DNA from: Owenia fusiformis
Lineage: Eukaryota; Annelida; Polychaeta; Sabellida; Oweniidae
DNA length: 64,000 nucleotides
Reading direction: 5' to 3'
NCBI GenBank assembly: GCA_903813345.2
Contig: CAIIXF020000002.1
Span: 26,054,455-26,118,454, forward strand
A model generated the notes under the pieces. It saw nothing but the letters and a program-made list of their open reading frames with translations, searched no databases and was not told the origin of the DNA. Each line of letters starts with the position of its first letter. Within the stretch, counting starts at the first letter, position 1. The translations under genes were made by a program, and so were the position numbers. Shown one piece after another: positions 1 through 12,100 of this stretch.

Positions 1-393
1 GCATATTTACTTAAATAAGTTGTACTATAAATTTAAATTAGGTTATGCCAGGCTAAATAAATAAATGTTTAACACCCTCTCTTATAACTTCTATATGTTA
101 ATGTCCTATGCATTGTTCAGAAGATAAAACCGTGACTAATTCTAGCATATATATTTTGATACAATGTGTTTATTTAAACTGTTAGCAAAATAGGGTTATG
201 TTTGTTTGTTTGTTTATCTTTATTTCCTTCGCGAAGAAGAGCTTTTTAAAATAATTATACAAGCGTTATTTACAAAACAAATATATTTACATTTAGTAAT
301 TTGACTATGTTTTACCGCATGCATACTTTGCCACCAAGATGATTAATTGTTCACATATATTTTCATTTGGAAATTAGCCATTTTATGCTTTGA
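1..393. other. AT-rich flank without a gene
   Basis: No coding frame, RNA gene or clear repeat boundary is visible. Only a short run of TTTG tetranucleotides near 200-215 stands out. Confidence 0.5.
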
Positions 394-624
394 TCACATT
401 TGCGCAGGGCGCCGGCCGATGAGTAGTCATCGGTGACTTTTCCCAGATGTCTTGATTTCACCTTGAGTATGGTCACAGTTGTACAGGCACCGTACGGCAC
501 CTGTAATCAATTAAATCTGAAGGATATCGCACAGGTATCGCAAGACTATCTGCCGATGACCGTACGGCACCCGCCAGGACATAGGTCGATCTACAGGGCA
601 CCAGGGAGCCTATACAGCTATACA
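394..624. repeat. GC-rich repeat island, left side
   Basis: This island is far more GC-rich than its surroundings and repeats short words: 'accgtacggcac' near 490 and 558, and 'ccgatga' near 415 and 553. The same words and a 'tcacatttg' end recur, inverted, in a second island at about 3669-3944. The two islands enclose the 630-2805 element. They may be the ends of an older outer element, but I see no clean terminal repeat or target duplication, so this is inference. Confidence 0.4.
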
Positions 625-629
625 TACAT

Positions 630-2805
630 CACAGGCTGGTATCGAAAAATTTGTCCGCTGTGACGGAGCGTGCTATTTTGCATAGAATCACTAGGAAATC
701 CACACAATTTATTTTTTACTCATATGTTTTGCTATATCAAAGGAAATTACTGACTCCATGCAATGAATATATCATTTGCGGGTAACTTTAAATTCTGTTT
801 GAAGTCCAACAACGCTATGAGTAAAAGCTATTGAAAACGGCGTCGGAGTATCATACTCCAAAATGTACCATTTCTTTTATTTCTTTTTAATGGTACAATA
901 TAGCGACACGATAATATTTACATATGTTTTCAGCATAACTCTGAAGGTATTAATGAGATCTTTATGTATTGGGTATTTTTAATTTTTTTGATAAAAAATA
1001 ATAATTAATTTTTTTGTCCGCTGTGACGGAGCAGTTTCAAATCTGAAATGCGTTAAGAATTTAGATTCAATATATATATTTCTTTTTTAAGCGTTAACAT
1101 CAGCTGCCCCTAGTCAGATCGACTAACAAAACAACCTTTTTTTGGGGTTATCGAGTTGGCCGAGAGGGCTTAGGCGCCAGCACGTTCAGGCTAGGCGATT
1201 GGGCGCCGTAATCACGAGGTTGTGAGTTCGAGACGCGGTGTGCTCCGTGCGTTTATTCATTTACAATTAAACTTTAGAGGAGCGAGCATGTCAAATCTCT
1301 TTCGAAAAGTATTCTGAAAAATGAAACGTAATAAAAGTACACAATTCAAATTCTGAGATGTATATATACGACCACTCTTTAAGCTTCTTTTCTCAGTTTG
1401 TACTGCAATCCAACTTATGCATGGCAACTCATGAAAATGATAGTCAACTTCCATTTCAGTAAAGGGTGCCTTTCGTAGTGCCCTCTGTGGAGGCCTGACA
1501 TGGTCATTTTTTACGGTAACTTAATTATTTGAAGTAAAATGATTTGCTGAAGATGAAGCTAAATACATATAATGGTATGGACTGTGGGTTGTTCTACCCT
1601 CTTTAGTCGTTCCAAAAGGTAAGTTGAATGTATCTTGAAATACGAAAATGCAACATTTGATTTTAAGATCGTTCTTTATTTGACCAAGAGTTATGGCTAT
1701 CTGATGCAACTACAGTAAAATATGTGTACAGTGAACACATATGGAGCCCAAAAATGTGTTCCCAGTTGGTATAGATGTTCACTCCATAGAGGCAATTTCA
1801 TACAGAAGTCAGAGGAATATTTGATAAGAAGAGGTGTTCACTAGAGAAAGATATTCATTGATACAGGTTTTACAGTACAGCACGTTTACAAAGACTTTTT
1901 TTTATAATTTTAGTCTATGCAAAACGATGAATTTCATGAATTTCAAATAATTACAAATTAAATCTGTATTGGGATCATCTTATATACAGTAATATAATAT
2001 TATGTGGTAAAAGATAGAGAGATATTATGAGAACTTTATGATCAACCCTCGTACATCTGTCGGAATGCATGATGTCTGTGCGCTATTTCGAATAAGTAAA
2101 TTCATATTAGTCCTATTTACACTACACGTGACATTTCAAGACGTCTAGGCGAAAACGTATTAGAAATATTATGTTGAGTTTACATCATGTTGATTCATGT
2201 TGATTTCAGTACAAACCTCCGAAAAATGCTAAGAGTGGTCGTTTTTATATCTCAGATTTACATTACCCCATATCTCCAAGAGGCTGCTTGTCATTATATA
2301 GGAAAGTGATTTGTGACGTTCTCTCTTCTAACATGTCTAAGGGTACTTTTTAAAGATATAATTTGAATCTTAAATTCTTAACGTAGTTCACAGTTTAAAC
2401 TGCTCCGTCAAAGATGACAAAAAATGTAAACATTTTTTTTTATAAAAAATATTAAAAATACCCAATACATCAAGATATCATTAATACCTTCAGAGTTATG
2501 CTGGTAACATATGTAAATATTATCGTGTCACTATATTGTACCATTAAAAAGAAATAAAACAAATGGTACATTTTGGAGTATGATACCCCGGCGCCGTTTT
2601 CAATAGCTTTTACTCTTAGCGTTGTTGGACTTCAAACAAAAGTTAAAATTACCGGCAAATGATATACCCATTGTATGGAGTCAGTAATTTTCTTTGGTAT
2701 AGCGAAACATATGAGTAAAAAAATAAATTGTGTGGGTTTCTTAGTGTTTCTATGCAAAATAGCACGCTCCGTCACAGCGGACAAATTTTTCGATACCAGC
2801 CTGTG
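630..2805. mobile_element. DNA transposon with ~460-bp inverted arms (non-autonomous, foldback-like)
   Basis: The left arm (630 to about 1090) and the right arm (about 2340-2805) are inverted copies of each other at roughly 90% identity by eye. Both termini read cacaggctggtatcgaaaaa when read inward. A 5-bp direct repeat, tacat, lies immediately outside at 625-629 and 2806-2810, as expected for a target-site duplication. The word 'tccgctgtgacggag' occurs at the tip and again inside the left arm. A further inverted match (about 1350-1410 against 2200-2260) suggests the arms were longer and were interrupted on the left by a tRNA-like SINE. No transposase frame is visible. A CACAG-type terminus and a 5-bp duplication are compatible with CMC/Transib-like elements, but the superfamily is not proven. 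Confidence 0.75.
1147..1253 (+). repeat. tRNA(Leu/Ser)-derived SINE head or tRNA relic
   Basis: There is a box-A-like stretch (ttggccgagagggcttagg, about 1155-1174) and a box-B-like stretch (gtgagttcgagacgcgg, about 1226-1242), spaced as in a tRNA with a long variable arm. The acceptor and anticodon stems do not pair cleanly, so this is not a functional tRNA. It sits asymmetrically inside the left half of the 630-2805 element, as expected of a SINE that inserted later. Confidence 0.5.
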
Positions 2806-2859
2806 TACATGTATATTAAAAAGTTACAGCGTATTTGATATCATATTTTGTACCCACTA

Positions 2860-3190
2860 TATACTTTATGGGGGTAGAAGCTCTGCTCGAAAGCTGATTT
2901 TCAAAATGGCCGCCTTTACTAGTTATTTTACGGTTTTTGCTGTAACTCGAAAAATGGTGAAATGATTTTCTTCATAGTTGGTATGTGAATACTATAAGCA
3001 GTGGAGCGATTTTGTTCATATTTGGTATGTGAATACTATAAGCATGGCACACTGTCTAATAACACTTTTGGTAGAAGGCGGCCATTTTGAAAAATGGCCA
3101 CCATTTTTGCTATATACTATGTTTTTAAAAATGCCAGCCATGGCTGTTCGATGGGATTTGCTACGCTTTGGCGTTGCTGTTGTCTAGTTG
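2860..3190. repeat. short inverted and direct repeats beside the foldback element
   Basis: The word 'caaaatggccgcc' (about 2902) and its inverse 'ggcggccattttg' (about 3077) form an inverted pair. Between them, 'ttggtatgtgaatactataagca' type sequence occurs twice (about 2980 and 3023). No coding potential is convincing. The region is probably decayed repeat DNA. Confidence 0.4.
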
Positions 3191-3668
3191 TCTTTTCCCG
3201 TCTGTTTTCCCGAGACCTCCCTCATATTTGGCTCGCTTGCCTTATCCCCACTTTCCTTAGAATTTGCCGTGTTACGTTGAGACAGTAAACTTTCGTTGTG
3301 AATTGACTCTCGCAAAGTATGGCCCTTGAAAAGTTATACCCACTGAAACATTTTAAAATGATTTTTTAATGGCATATGCATGAGTGAATCGAATATACGG
3401 ATAAAAAGGTATCACTCTGTTCGAACAAGGTTAAATGTCAAGTCTGACAAGCTGAGGACGAAAAGATCCGCCCACCCACACAACCACCCAAATGTGTCAT
3501 TATTTACAATTGTATTTCGTTATACTATTCGTTCTTTTATAGTTTAGAAATAGTTCTGGGCAAATATATTTCCTAACCTCATTATTTTTAAAATGTTTAT
3601 ATCATATTCGTAATTATAATTAAGGATTATCCAACAAATCTGTGTGTAAAATTAAATGAAATCCTTAG

Positions 3669-3944
3669 ATGACCTTGCCACCGAGAGTCGTAAGATAATC
3701 GTACGATGACCGTACGGGACACGGCCGGATAGGTACCGATGAGTTTGGTTGAGAAAAAATCGCCAAAACATCGGCAACTTTTATGTCTGCGATAAAACTG
3801 CAAGCCCCCGGCCGACGTCTAAAAATCGGCCAATGGTGCTCGATCATCGCCCGGCGCCCGCATGATGCCCGGGCTCACCGGCCGATTTTGAACAAAATAC
3901 TCATCGGCTGGGTGCCGTAGTGAAAATTGGAACAAATGTGACCA
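3669..3944. repeat. GC-rich repeat island, right side
   Basis: This is the partner of the island at 394-624. It contains 'gaccgtacgggac' (about 3707), several 'cggccgat' words and a terminal 'gaacaaatgtgacc' that inverts the 'tcacatttg' near 397. The two islands look like relics of one family placed in opposite orientation. Confidence 0.4.
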
Positions 3945-6185
3945 AGGCATTGATAGATGATTTCTTCCAACAGAGCGTTAGACATTATAAAAATCAATAT
4001 AAGTTTACAATATGCTCAATGTACAAAGAGGTTTACAAAAAACTTCTTTCATAATTTACAATTGCCAACATCTGTTGTCTTATTAAAAAATTGTAATAAT
4101 ATTTACTAGGTAAATATTCATTAGACCATAATTATGTTTCTGCTTATCAAACGATGCTCCAAATTTGCTCTATATCGGTTTCGAGCACATTTTGCATTTT
4201 CTGCTGTTTACAAAGTACAGTAAATCGAGGCCCTGTGAAAGGAGAACATCAACACATTTTATGGCGAGCCTTCGGCCTAAAGCTCAGATCGATTCATTCC
4301 TCATATGTTGAAACGGGTCTATGTTATATGAGAAAATTCATTTCTTGCTCAATATGTATCTGTTTACTAGTGAACGCGTTCGCGAGAAGCCTTGAATACG
4401 ATTATAGTTGTTGATTAATCGGCCTACTTTTTAAATTCTCCGAGGCGGACTTTTCAGCGCTTAAAGCCCCATTTTGCGTATTTTTAATGTTTTTGGGCAA
4501 AATAAAAGCTTACGATATTTAATCAAAAAATATTTTTGATCTGTCAAGCTTTATATATCAAGTTTTATCAATGTCATTGAAAGATGGCGAAGTTTTTTGT
4601 AGAATATGATACATTCATTTTTATAGAAGTGTCGCCATCTTTTAAATCAACAGTAATTTAAAACATGCACTTTGTTTAACATGTGCATGCATTTGTCTAA
4701 TGATCTCTGAACATCAAATGCTTTTTTCTATGTGAGTTATCTTTTTCTTTGTTCAATATTAAAGCAAATCAAACTTTGTGTCATATTTGAGCGAGGGTGT
4801 GAGTTACATGTTTCAATGATTATTTTTTTCTTTTTTTTCTTCTAAATTAAGTATAGTGGGCCTTTAACCTTAAATATATTTCGACCTTATCAAAACATTC
4901 TAAAAGTTGATTGACTCAATTTGTTTTATCCAGAATACTAAAAATTAGCTTTAATATCGAAATCACAAAGTTGGGCAGTTTATTTTGGGGCAATAACAAG
5001 ATACATCTCGGCGTAGGCCAAAATATGTAAGAATGACCAACTAGTGAACAATTTACCATTGAAATCGGCAAACAGTAAACATTTTAATATGCTCAGAATG
5101 GGTCTATAGGTGACAAGTACTCTTTAATTGCTCCAAAGCGCCTTTCAACTTCGACATTTATCCAATTCAGTGTCGGTTAGATCACTTTTACTCGTGATTT
5201 GATTAAATATGTAAACACATGTAATAATGATATCGGGAAACCATTCATGAATTCTCCCGAACCTCGGCGACTATTGTTAAAATATATTGAAACGGATTAA
5301 AGGTTTAAACCATTTAGCAGTTCAGAGTTACCCTCGCAATATCATTCAGTTTATTGTTGTATTTTTTACAAAGTAAATATATTGAGATGAATATACTATT
5401 GTTCTGGTGAATAACATTGTAAAAAGGTATACACATTTTGTCATGTATCTCCTTGATACACGTTTAAGTATATCACCCACACGAAGGGAACACATTTCAT
5501 AAAATAACCTAGGTTGTTCATAAAGGGTCTCAAATACAATAAACCGGATTATCTCTGGCCACAATGGATACTTCTTGACTGTGTTATCGTAATCTATGTT
5601 ACAGAAACACAAGGAAATATCAAATTGGAAAGACCGGAGGAAAGTGAAAAAATGTAAACATCGTATTTCTATTATTCAATCACCAACGACAGATTGTCAT
5701 ATTTTCGGAAAAAAAGTTTGGACTAATTACTTAATATTTAAGGTGAACATCGACTAAGTAGAAGTAAGGATCACCAATTTAAGGATTTTTGAGACAATAC
5801 TGCCTTAAGTTTTGACTTACTGTTGAAAAATGAAATAGAAGGTTATATATTTGGATGACATTCATTACTGGTAATACATTGATTTAAAATATTATCAAAC
5901 AATTTTTGAGAGAGAAATGACCAAATTGCAGCTTTTATTGTGGGAGAAGAAAATATATACGTCTACTTTAAAACTGAATTTTATTGTTTGATCGTGGTTA
6001 TTGACTCCACGATCGAGTAAACCATTAATTAAAAAATAGGATTCCTGTTGAAAGATGATGTAAACACAGATTTCTATACATAGTTTGAAGGTTTATATGA
6101 GATAACCTTTATAAACCGAGGGAGAAAGCATTAATATTTTAAAAAGTACAATTTTATAAGATCAAATCGGAGTCTAAAAACCACT
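3945..6185. other. intergenic, 5' side of the CNBD2-like gene
   Basis: I see no supported exon or RNA gene here. The stretch must contain the promoter and 5' UTR of the gene starting at 6186, but I could not place a start site. Open frames, such as one on the minus strand at 5346-5612, match no family I recognise. Confidence 0.4.
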
Positions 6186-9100
6186 ATGGATGCACCAAAA
6201 GAAGCTGAGAAAGATCCAGCATTCTTGAAACTCGCGAACAATGTAACGCTTGTGAAAAACCATATAAGGAAACACAGAGGGTCTATTATTTCTCACCAAA
6301 CATCGGGACGAAAAGATACCAGCCCAAGAGAGTCTTTCGATGCCAGGGAGAAATTACTACGCGGTATGCGAACGCTCCGTTTTGGCAGCGCAATTTCAGA
6401 AGTTTTGAAACTCGATGAGTTAAAAAACTCTACACCTCCGAGTCAAGTAAGATTCAAGCGAAAGAAACTGAAAGATATCGTTAAGAAAATGACTGAGCAG
6501 AAAATAGTTACAGAGGAAACGTCGGATCACGTTGAACTCACGGTAAATTCATTTTTAATGTTATTCAAAAATGTATTATCAAATCCAATGTAAAAGAACA
6601 TAATTGTGTATTTATGAAAAGCATAATTTTCGTTAATGTTAATTTGTACTTATAATGTTCATATAGATGTCATTTTATACGTCTATGAACTATTTCCACA
6701 AACTGTTTATCTCATACAAAGGGTTTTTATCAAAACATTTCGATCGAGTTTTTCCCTGTTTTTTGTTCATGATCTTTTCATGACAGGCTAAGCCCCCTTT
6801 CAGGTCTCGTGTTTGAGCTATTGTAATGTTTCATATCAACCTTTTTGTCACTATGGTCAGAGCCATTTATTCACAGTTTTTTTTTATTGAAGCCATATCA
6901 GAGACTTCGACAGAAGGCCAAAGCAGTACTATTGATGATCAAAGTCTTTAAGGCATGTCAAGAGTAAGTTAGGAAGGAGTATATGTATATTGTTATGAGT
7001 ATTATGTTTTGCTGAATATGGATAGTATGAATTTGTTTAAGCTGCAATATCAAGAGAGAAATAGGCTAACAAGGAACATCCTTTTAACAATAAGGTCGGC
7101 GGCATTCATAAAATCACAACTTTTGGTGATTGATTCATTAAGTTTGACGGAAATATATGTTTTCTATGTATGGTATTTATAATTAGCCAATTTGTAAGGC
7201 TGTAAAATTATGTAAATATGAAATTCATAATATATTAAATTTCACACATCCTGGTTAAACTGTACGATTGCTTCAATTATACATGCTCACGTATATCATA
7301 TTTTAGTTTCATGAGCGATGAGGTGTCACGTGAGAACTGGTACAACATGGCCGACAACATTACAGGGACCATCGACATCTCACCGAATAGGAACCGAGCG
7401 TTCATGACATTCGTGCCAAATGATAAACACGAGCTGGAGCAACTGACCTTCGATGTCTACCAGTTTAAAAGGGATCACAAGGCAGAGGTTTGATACTATT
7501 TGGTTACTACAGTATACTACTATCCTTATTTAAGACCAAGTGGTCTTATTGGTGGTCAAACTCTTATAAAATACCCTGTTCTAATGAGCGTTCCCATAAA
7601 TGAATGAACGTACGTTTAAAACAATATAATCGAGTCTGAAAAAAATGTATCACAAATATCCTAATTCCCCATCAACATGTCCTTGATGGCATAAAGCATT
7701 GCTGAATGTCGCCCTACCAACTTTGAACAACCACATGATGTAGTTAGTGTGCATTTTGATTTTACGATTATGGCTGGCCATAATATCATACACTTCAACT
7801 GATCATTCTGTCACGAAGGGTTCGGTTGTTAGGACCATTTTATGACTCTTGTCCTTTCTGTATAGGTCTTATGAGGAAAATACAAATACAATAGACAGGA
7901 CATATCATTACGTTTTGTACCTTGCCCTCCGATGAGGATATCGCCTCTCCGTTTCGTTGTTCAGGCTATCAGTTCCATGATGCCTGTTGTTGCGTAGCCT
8001 CTCCCTCTCCTGGACTACAATACTGTATAGCGACCGTCGAGATGTCCTTCTCGATAAATGACCAACGCTTGGCTGTGTTCTGTTGATCAGAATAGGCCCT
8101 CTTGTTACCTAAAAATACAATTTATGTGATTATTGTTAGATCCTCTTTAATTGGTTCATTTGCCGCCTTTTTGAAGTGCTTCGAAAATGGATGTATGAAT
8201 GCTAACTTTATATATTGGGGCAAGACGCAATACCACTGGCACCAAACCAATTGCAACACTGTACAATTTCTTAGATTCTTTAATTGAATTTCCAACAATT
8301 TAAACAAAACACCGTGTTTTAACTTTGACCTAGACACCATCGCTAATTTTTCATACCGCCATATACCAACAATTTCCCCGCAAAGATTCATTACAAAATA
8401 CACCAAACACCAATAGATGTCAAAGGTGTAAGAAGGATTTGGGAGCAAAGTAAGAGACTCATTCATTTCATTTCATGTCAATTTTAGGCCTCGCGAGTCT
8501 CTGGGATTGGAATGGTTAGAATAAAAGGCTGTGTAAAATTCAGCGTAAGGTTAGCTCTAAGGTTCTCTCCTACATTATTTTACCATAGAGTCACGGCTTG
8601 AGAATCTTCCCGTATCAGGTTCTGGCCTATGGAGAAAGCTCGGTTGTCTGTTGAGCGACAGCTGTGGAAGTTTATTGAGTATCCCCCTTAACTGACGGAA
8701 CGATCTCACCCCTTGGTACGGTGTTGCCTCTGCCTTCCGTTCTGTTGGGTGCTCTGTGTTCTCTTTCGTTTGTATGACATTGTCCTGTTCTCTCTCAATC
8801 ATTGTCATCTCTTTCCCTACAACCATACACAGATCATATAATACTACAATGATTTCATATGCCATACACATAAGTCTTATCATAAAAATTGTCAGAAGTA
8901 TTTATATGCCACATTTCGTTGTTGCCTTCTTAATAATTTAATTCATCTTTCAACTAGTACTTGTTGTATTGAAATAACATCATTCAGTTTATCAACGCAA
9001 GATTTGAAGTTTATTAAAAAGGTACAGAGTGTTACAATGCGGTTTAAGTCATGCGGTTTAAGTTATGCGGTTGAAGTGACATTGGTGATTGACTTAACTC

Positions 9101-12100
9101 GAGGGTTCATTAGCAACAGAAAACAATTCTTTGCAACGTTTGCTTGTTTTATTCTTCTCATAAACTGTAAAACAATAGAACGATATATTGATTAGCTTAA
9201 CAGGTTCTATCAATGATAAACCAACTTGTTCCTGTTTTTTTCAGTTGCTAAATTGTTTGTCAGCTCAAGACAATACCCACTTTTAATTCCCATCAAATTT
9301 TGTCATAACAACAGGGGCGTAGATAGGATCAAAAATTTGACGATGAACAAGGTCATAACCATTGTGATGTAATAGTATTGTTATTTCATCAATTTCATGA
9401 CAATAAATAAAAATAAATTTTATACAGGCCACGGGATGGCTCGAAAGTCAAAATACACCAAAAACATTTTGTATCATGTATGATTTATTGTTACAAAGTC
9501 ATAAAAGTAGTTTTAAGGTAACTATTTCCAATATTTTGAAATATTTTCAGAATGTGTTAACAGATCAGATCAGAAACATTCTACGTTCTCCTTTTGAAAA
9601 ACGCACATCAGAACAAATAAACGAGGTAGGTCCAATTAAATACAGGATGTCAAATAAATATGTTCTCCCCCTTTATTTCAAAAGTATGAACTTCTGTGCA
9701 TTGTATTGTGCACAACAGTGCATAGAGCTATTCATGTTGTTCCATGAAGCCTAGTTTCAATGTGCTAAAGAGCATGCAATTTAGTTATCAAGCAGACCAA
9801 AAATGTATGGAACATTATGAAGATGTTAAAAATAATGGGGGTGAGCATATTTACTTGATTGATATGCCGAGTAGATAGAATATCTGTGAAATATTGAATT
9901 GAGGAGCCAAGGTTTAGATCTGATTTTTTTGATTTGATGTCATTTTACAGGTTTTTAATGAGATTAGTCTATTACTTACCGACTTCTGACGTGGATCCTT
10001 TAAAACTAATAGTCCAGTTTATTCTTCCCTGTATCACACCATCTCAAAAATATATGAACTAGTTCAATTCATGGCTAATGTCTATAATGAAATGCAACGT
10101 TACGTGGTCTCAACATTTCTGAATAGAACCAATGTAAAATAAAAATTGATCAATTATGGAAGTAAAAAATCAAAGTTATATACCTTTTAGACTTTGAATG
10201 GTTAATTTCATATTCAGTCTACATCGACAATGATGTTGTTTTCTATTTGACAAGGAAATAGAAAATCAGGCTATTGGGAAATATTGATTGAATTCTCATT
10301 AGATTTTAGTTACTCCGTAAGTGTCTACTTTCAAAAGCACTAAGATTGCTCTATTGTTTGTCTTGTATTAATCGTTTGCCCATTTACACAGAACCTTCGT
10401 AATCCTTTTTATATTAGAATTGAACGATGAAAGTTGAATCTTCTACAATTGTATCGACATCTTGTTATCTTGACAAACACATTTTCATTTTGGCATTAGA
10501 GCATAAAATGGAATATGGCAATATAAATGTCTTTTATGTGATAGTACTAAGTTTGTTTGCAAGGGAACTCTTACGACGATACTTAATTCTTCACTTTTTC
10601 ACGGCAGAAATTACGACAGAGATTTCTATTTAAGCTAAATGAGACTTACCCCGGCGCATTGGTACTTGACGATTGCAATCAATGAATTATTTACTTATGA
10701 TATATTCCATATTGCCCAATCTATAATTTACAATTGCTAATATATCATGTTACTAAAGACGAATATCGCTTTTTATACTTTCTGCAATTGTCATTCTTGC
10801 TCGGTCCCAATTCTGTTTATAAAATGAACTTGAAAGATGAAAGACGATTCTCATTTTACCAAAAGTCCAAAACGAGACTCTATAAACACTATACATGTAT
10901 ACATAAAACGTACATACAATGTAATATAATGTTCTTTAAAAGATTAACCTATTTTGTATTTCAAAGGTAGATTGATCTAAAGCGAGTGACAAAATTGCAA
11001 GCAACATGTACAAACACAATATCTTCTAAAAGATCCGCAGAGTGTTTATCAATTGGTGACGTTATTCAAGATTCAAAGCGGTCGATTTGCTACAAATATG
11101 GAGTGCTCCTCAATCAATAAATGAACCTGGCCATGGGAAAACCGGTCTCATTACAAAAATTAAATTGTGCTACAGAGCCAAAAATGTGCTCAAGATTAAG
11201 AGGAGAAAGTGCTTAATTCAAATCCGTCTTTTGGTCCATATCAGCAACAAAAAATTGTTAAGACATAAGCCATAGCTCATTTGAAAGGTCTCTTTGTGCT
11301 TTTTAAGATAAACAAAAAATCAAAATATTGAAAAATATGTGATAAGACCCCTTTTCCTGTGGCCTGGCTCAAATATGATAACAATATCTATAGAGAAATG
11401 AACACACTATTGTAGAAATCATTAATTTTTCCTTTTTAAAATATGGAACTTGGTGATTTTTTAGGAAATGAACATGTCAAGGAATGATATGAGCCCATAA
11501 TATTGAAGAATTGAGACTATTCATGTAAGGTTGTTCGCTAGATCTGATACTTTCCTTTGATTTAATTTGTACCTCCAAAATTATTGCGATAAACAGAAAC
11601 CATTTAATTTTAATGTTTTATTGTTTTAGACGCTCATGTGTATGAAGAAACTTTCGGACAAGTTCAACAGCTACCCACTCGATGTCCAAAGGAAACTGTG
11701 TACCCACGCACAGTATATCCAGTAAGAAAATGACAAATCCTAGTATGCTAAAGTATGAAATGTCACTCACTAATTCCAGTCACATTTGTTTTTAAACTAT
11801 GAACATCTAAAATGGAACTGGTATGATCGGATATATCGTTGTTTTGACTATGTTGATAGTAAGTTATGCATTATTGTAAAACGAGAATCCCTTAGATAGA
11901 GGTATGATACATTACTTTTTAGATCTAAACTTGAGATATTTGGGTTTACTTTCCTTGTAAGTTGTTACTGTGTCTTTTAGCTTTTCTCTTTGGCACTTGA
12001 GCATTCATATTTATCCTATTAGTAAATATGTTTACAGTGTATATATTAGATAACAGTCCTTAATTGAACACAGTCGAATCCTACCAAAGTAACTCTCATT

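Noticed and set aside
433-663. 76-residue plus-strand ORF
   Set aside because: It crosses from the GC-rich repeat island into the terminal repeat of a transposon and has no family match.
5346-5612. Minus-strand 88-residue ORF as an exon
   Set aside because: The composition looks protein-like but no family, partner exon or phase-compatible junction could be found.
8122-8883. Minus-strand ORFs in CNBD2 intron 3
   Set aside because: No recognisable domain and no consistent splice sites. Likely chance frames in low-stop sequence.
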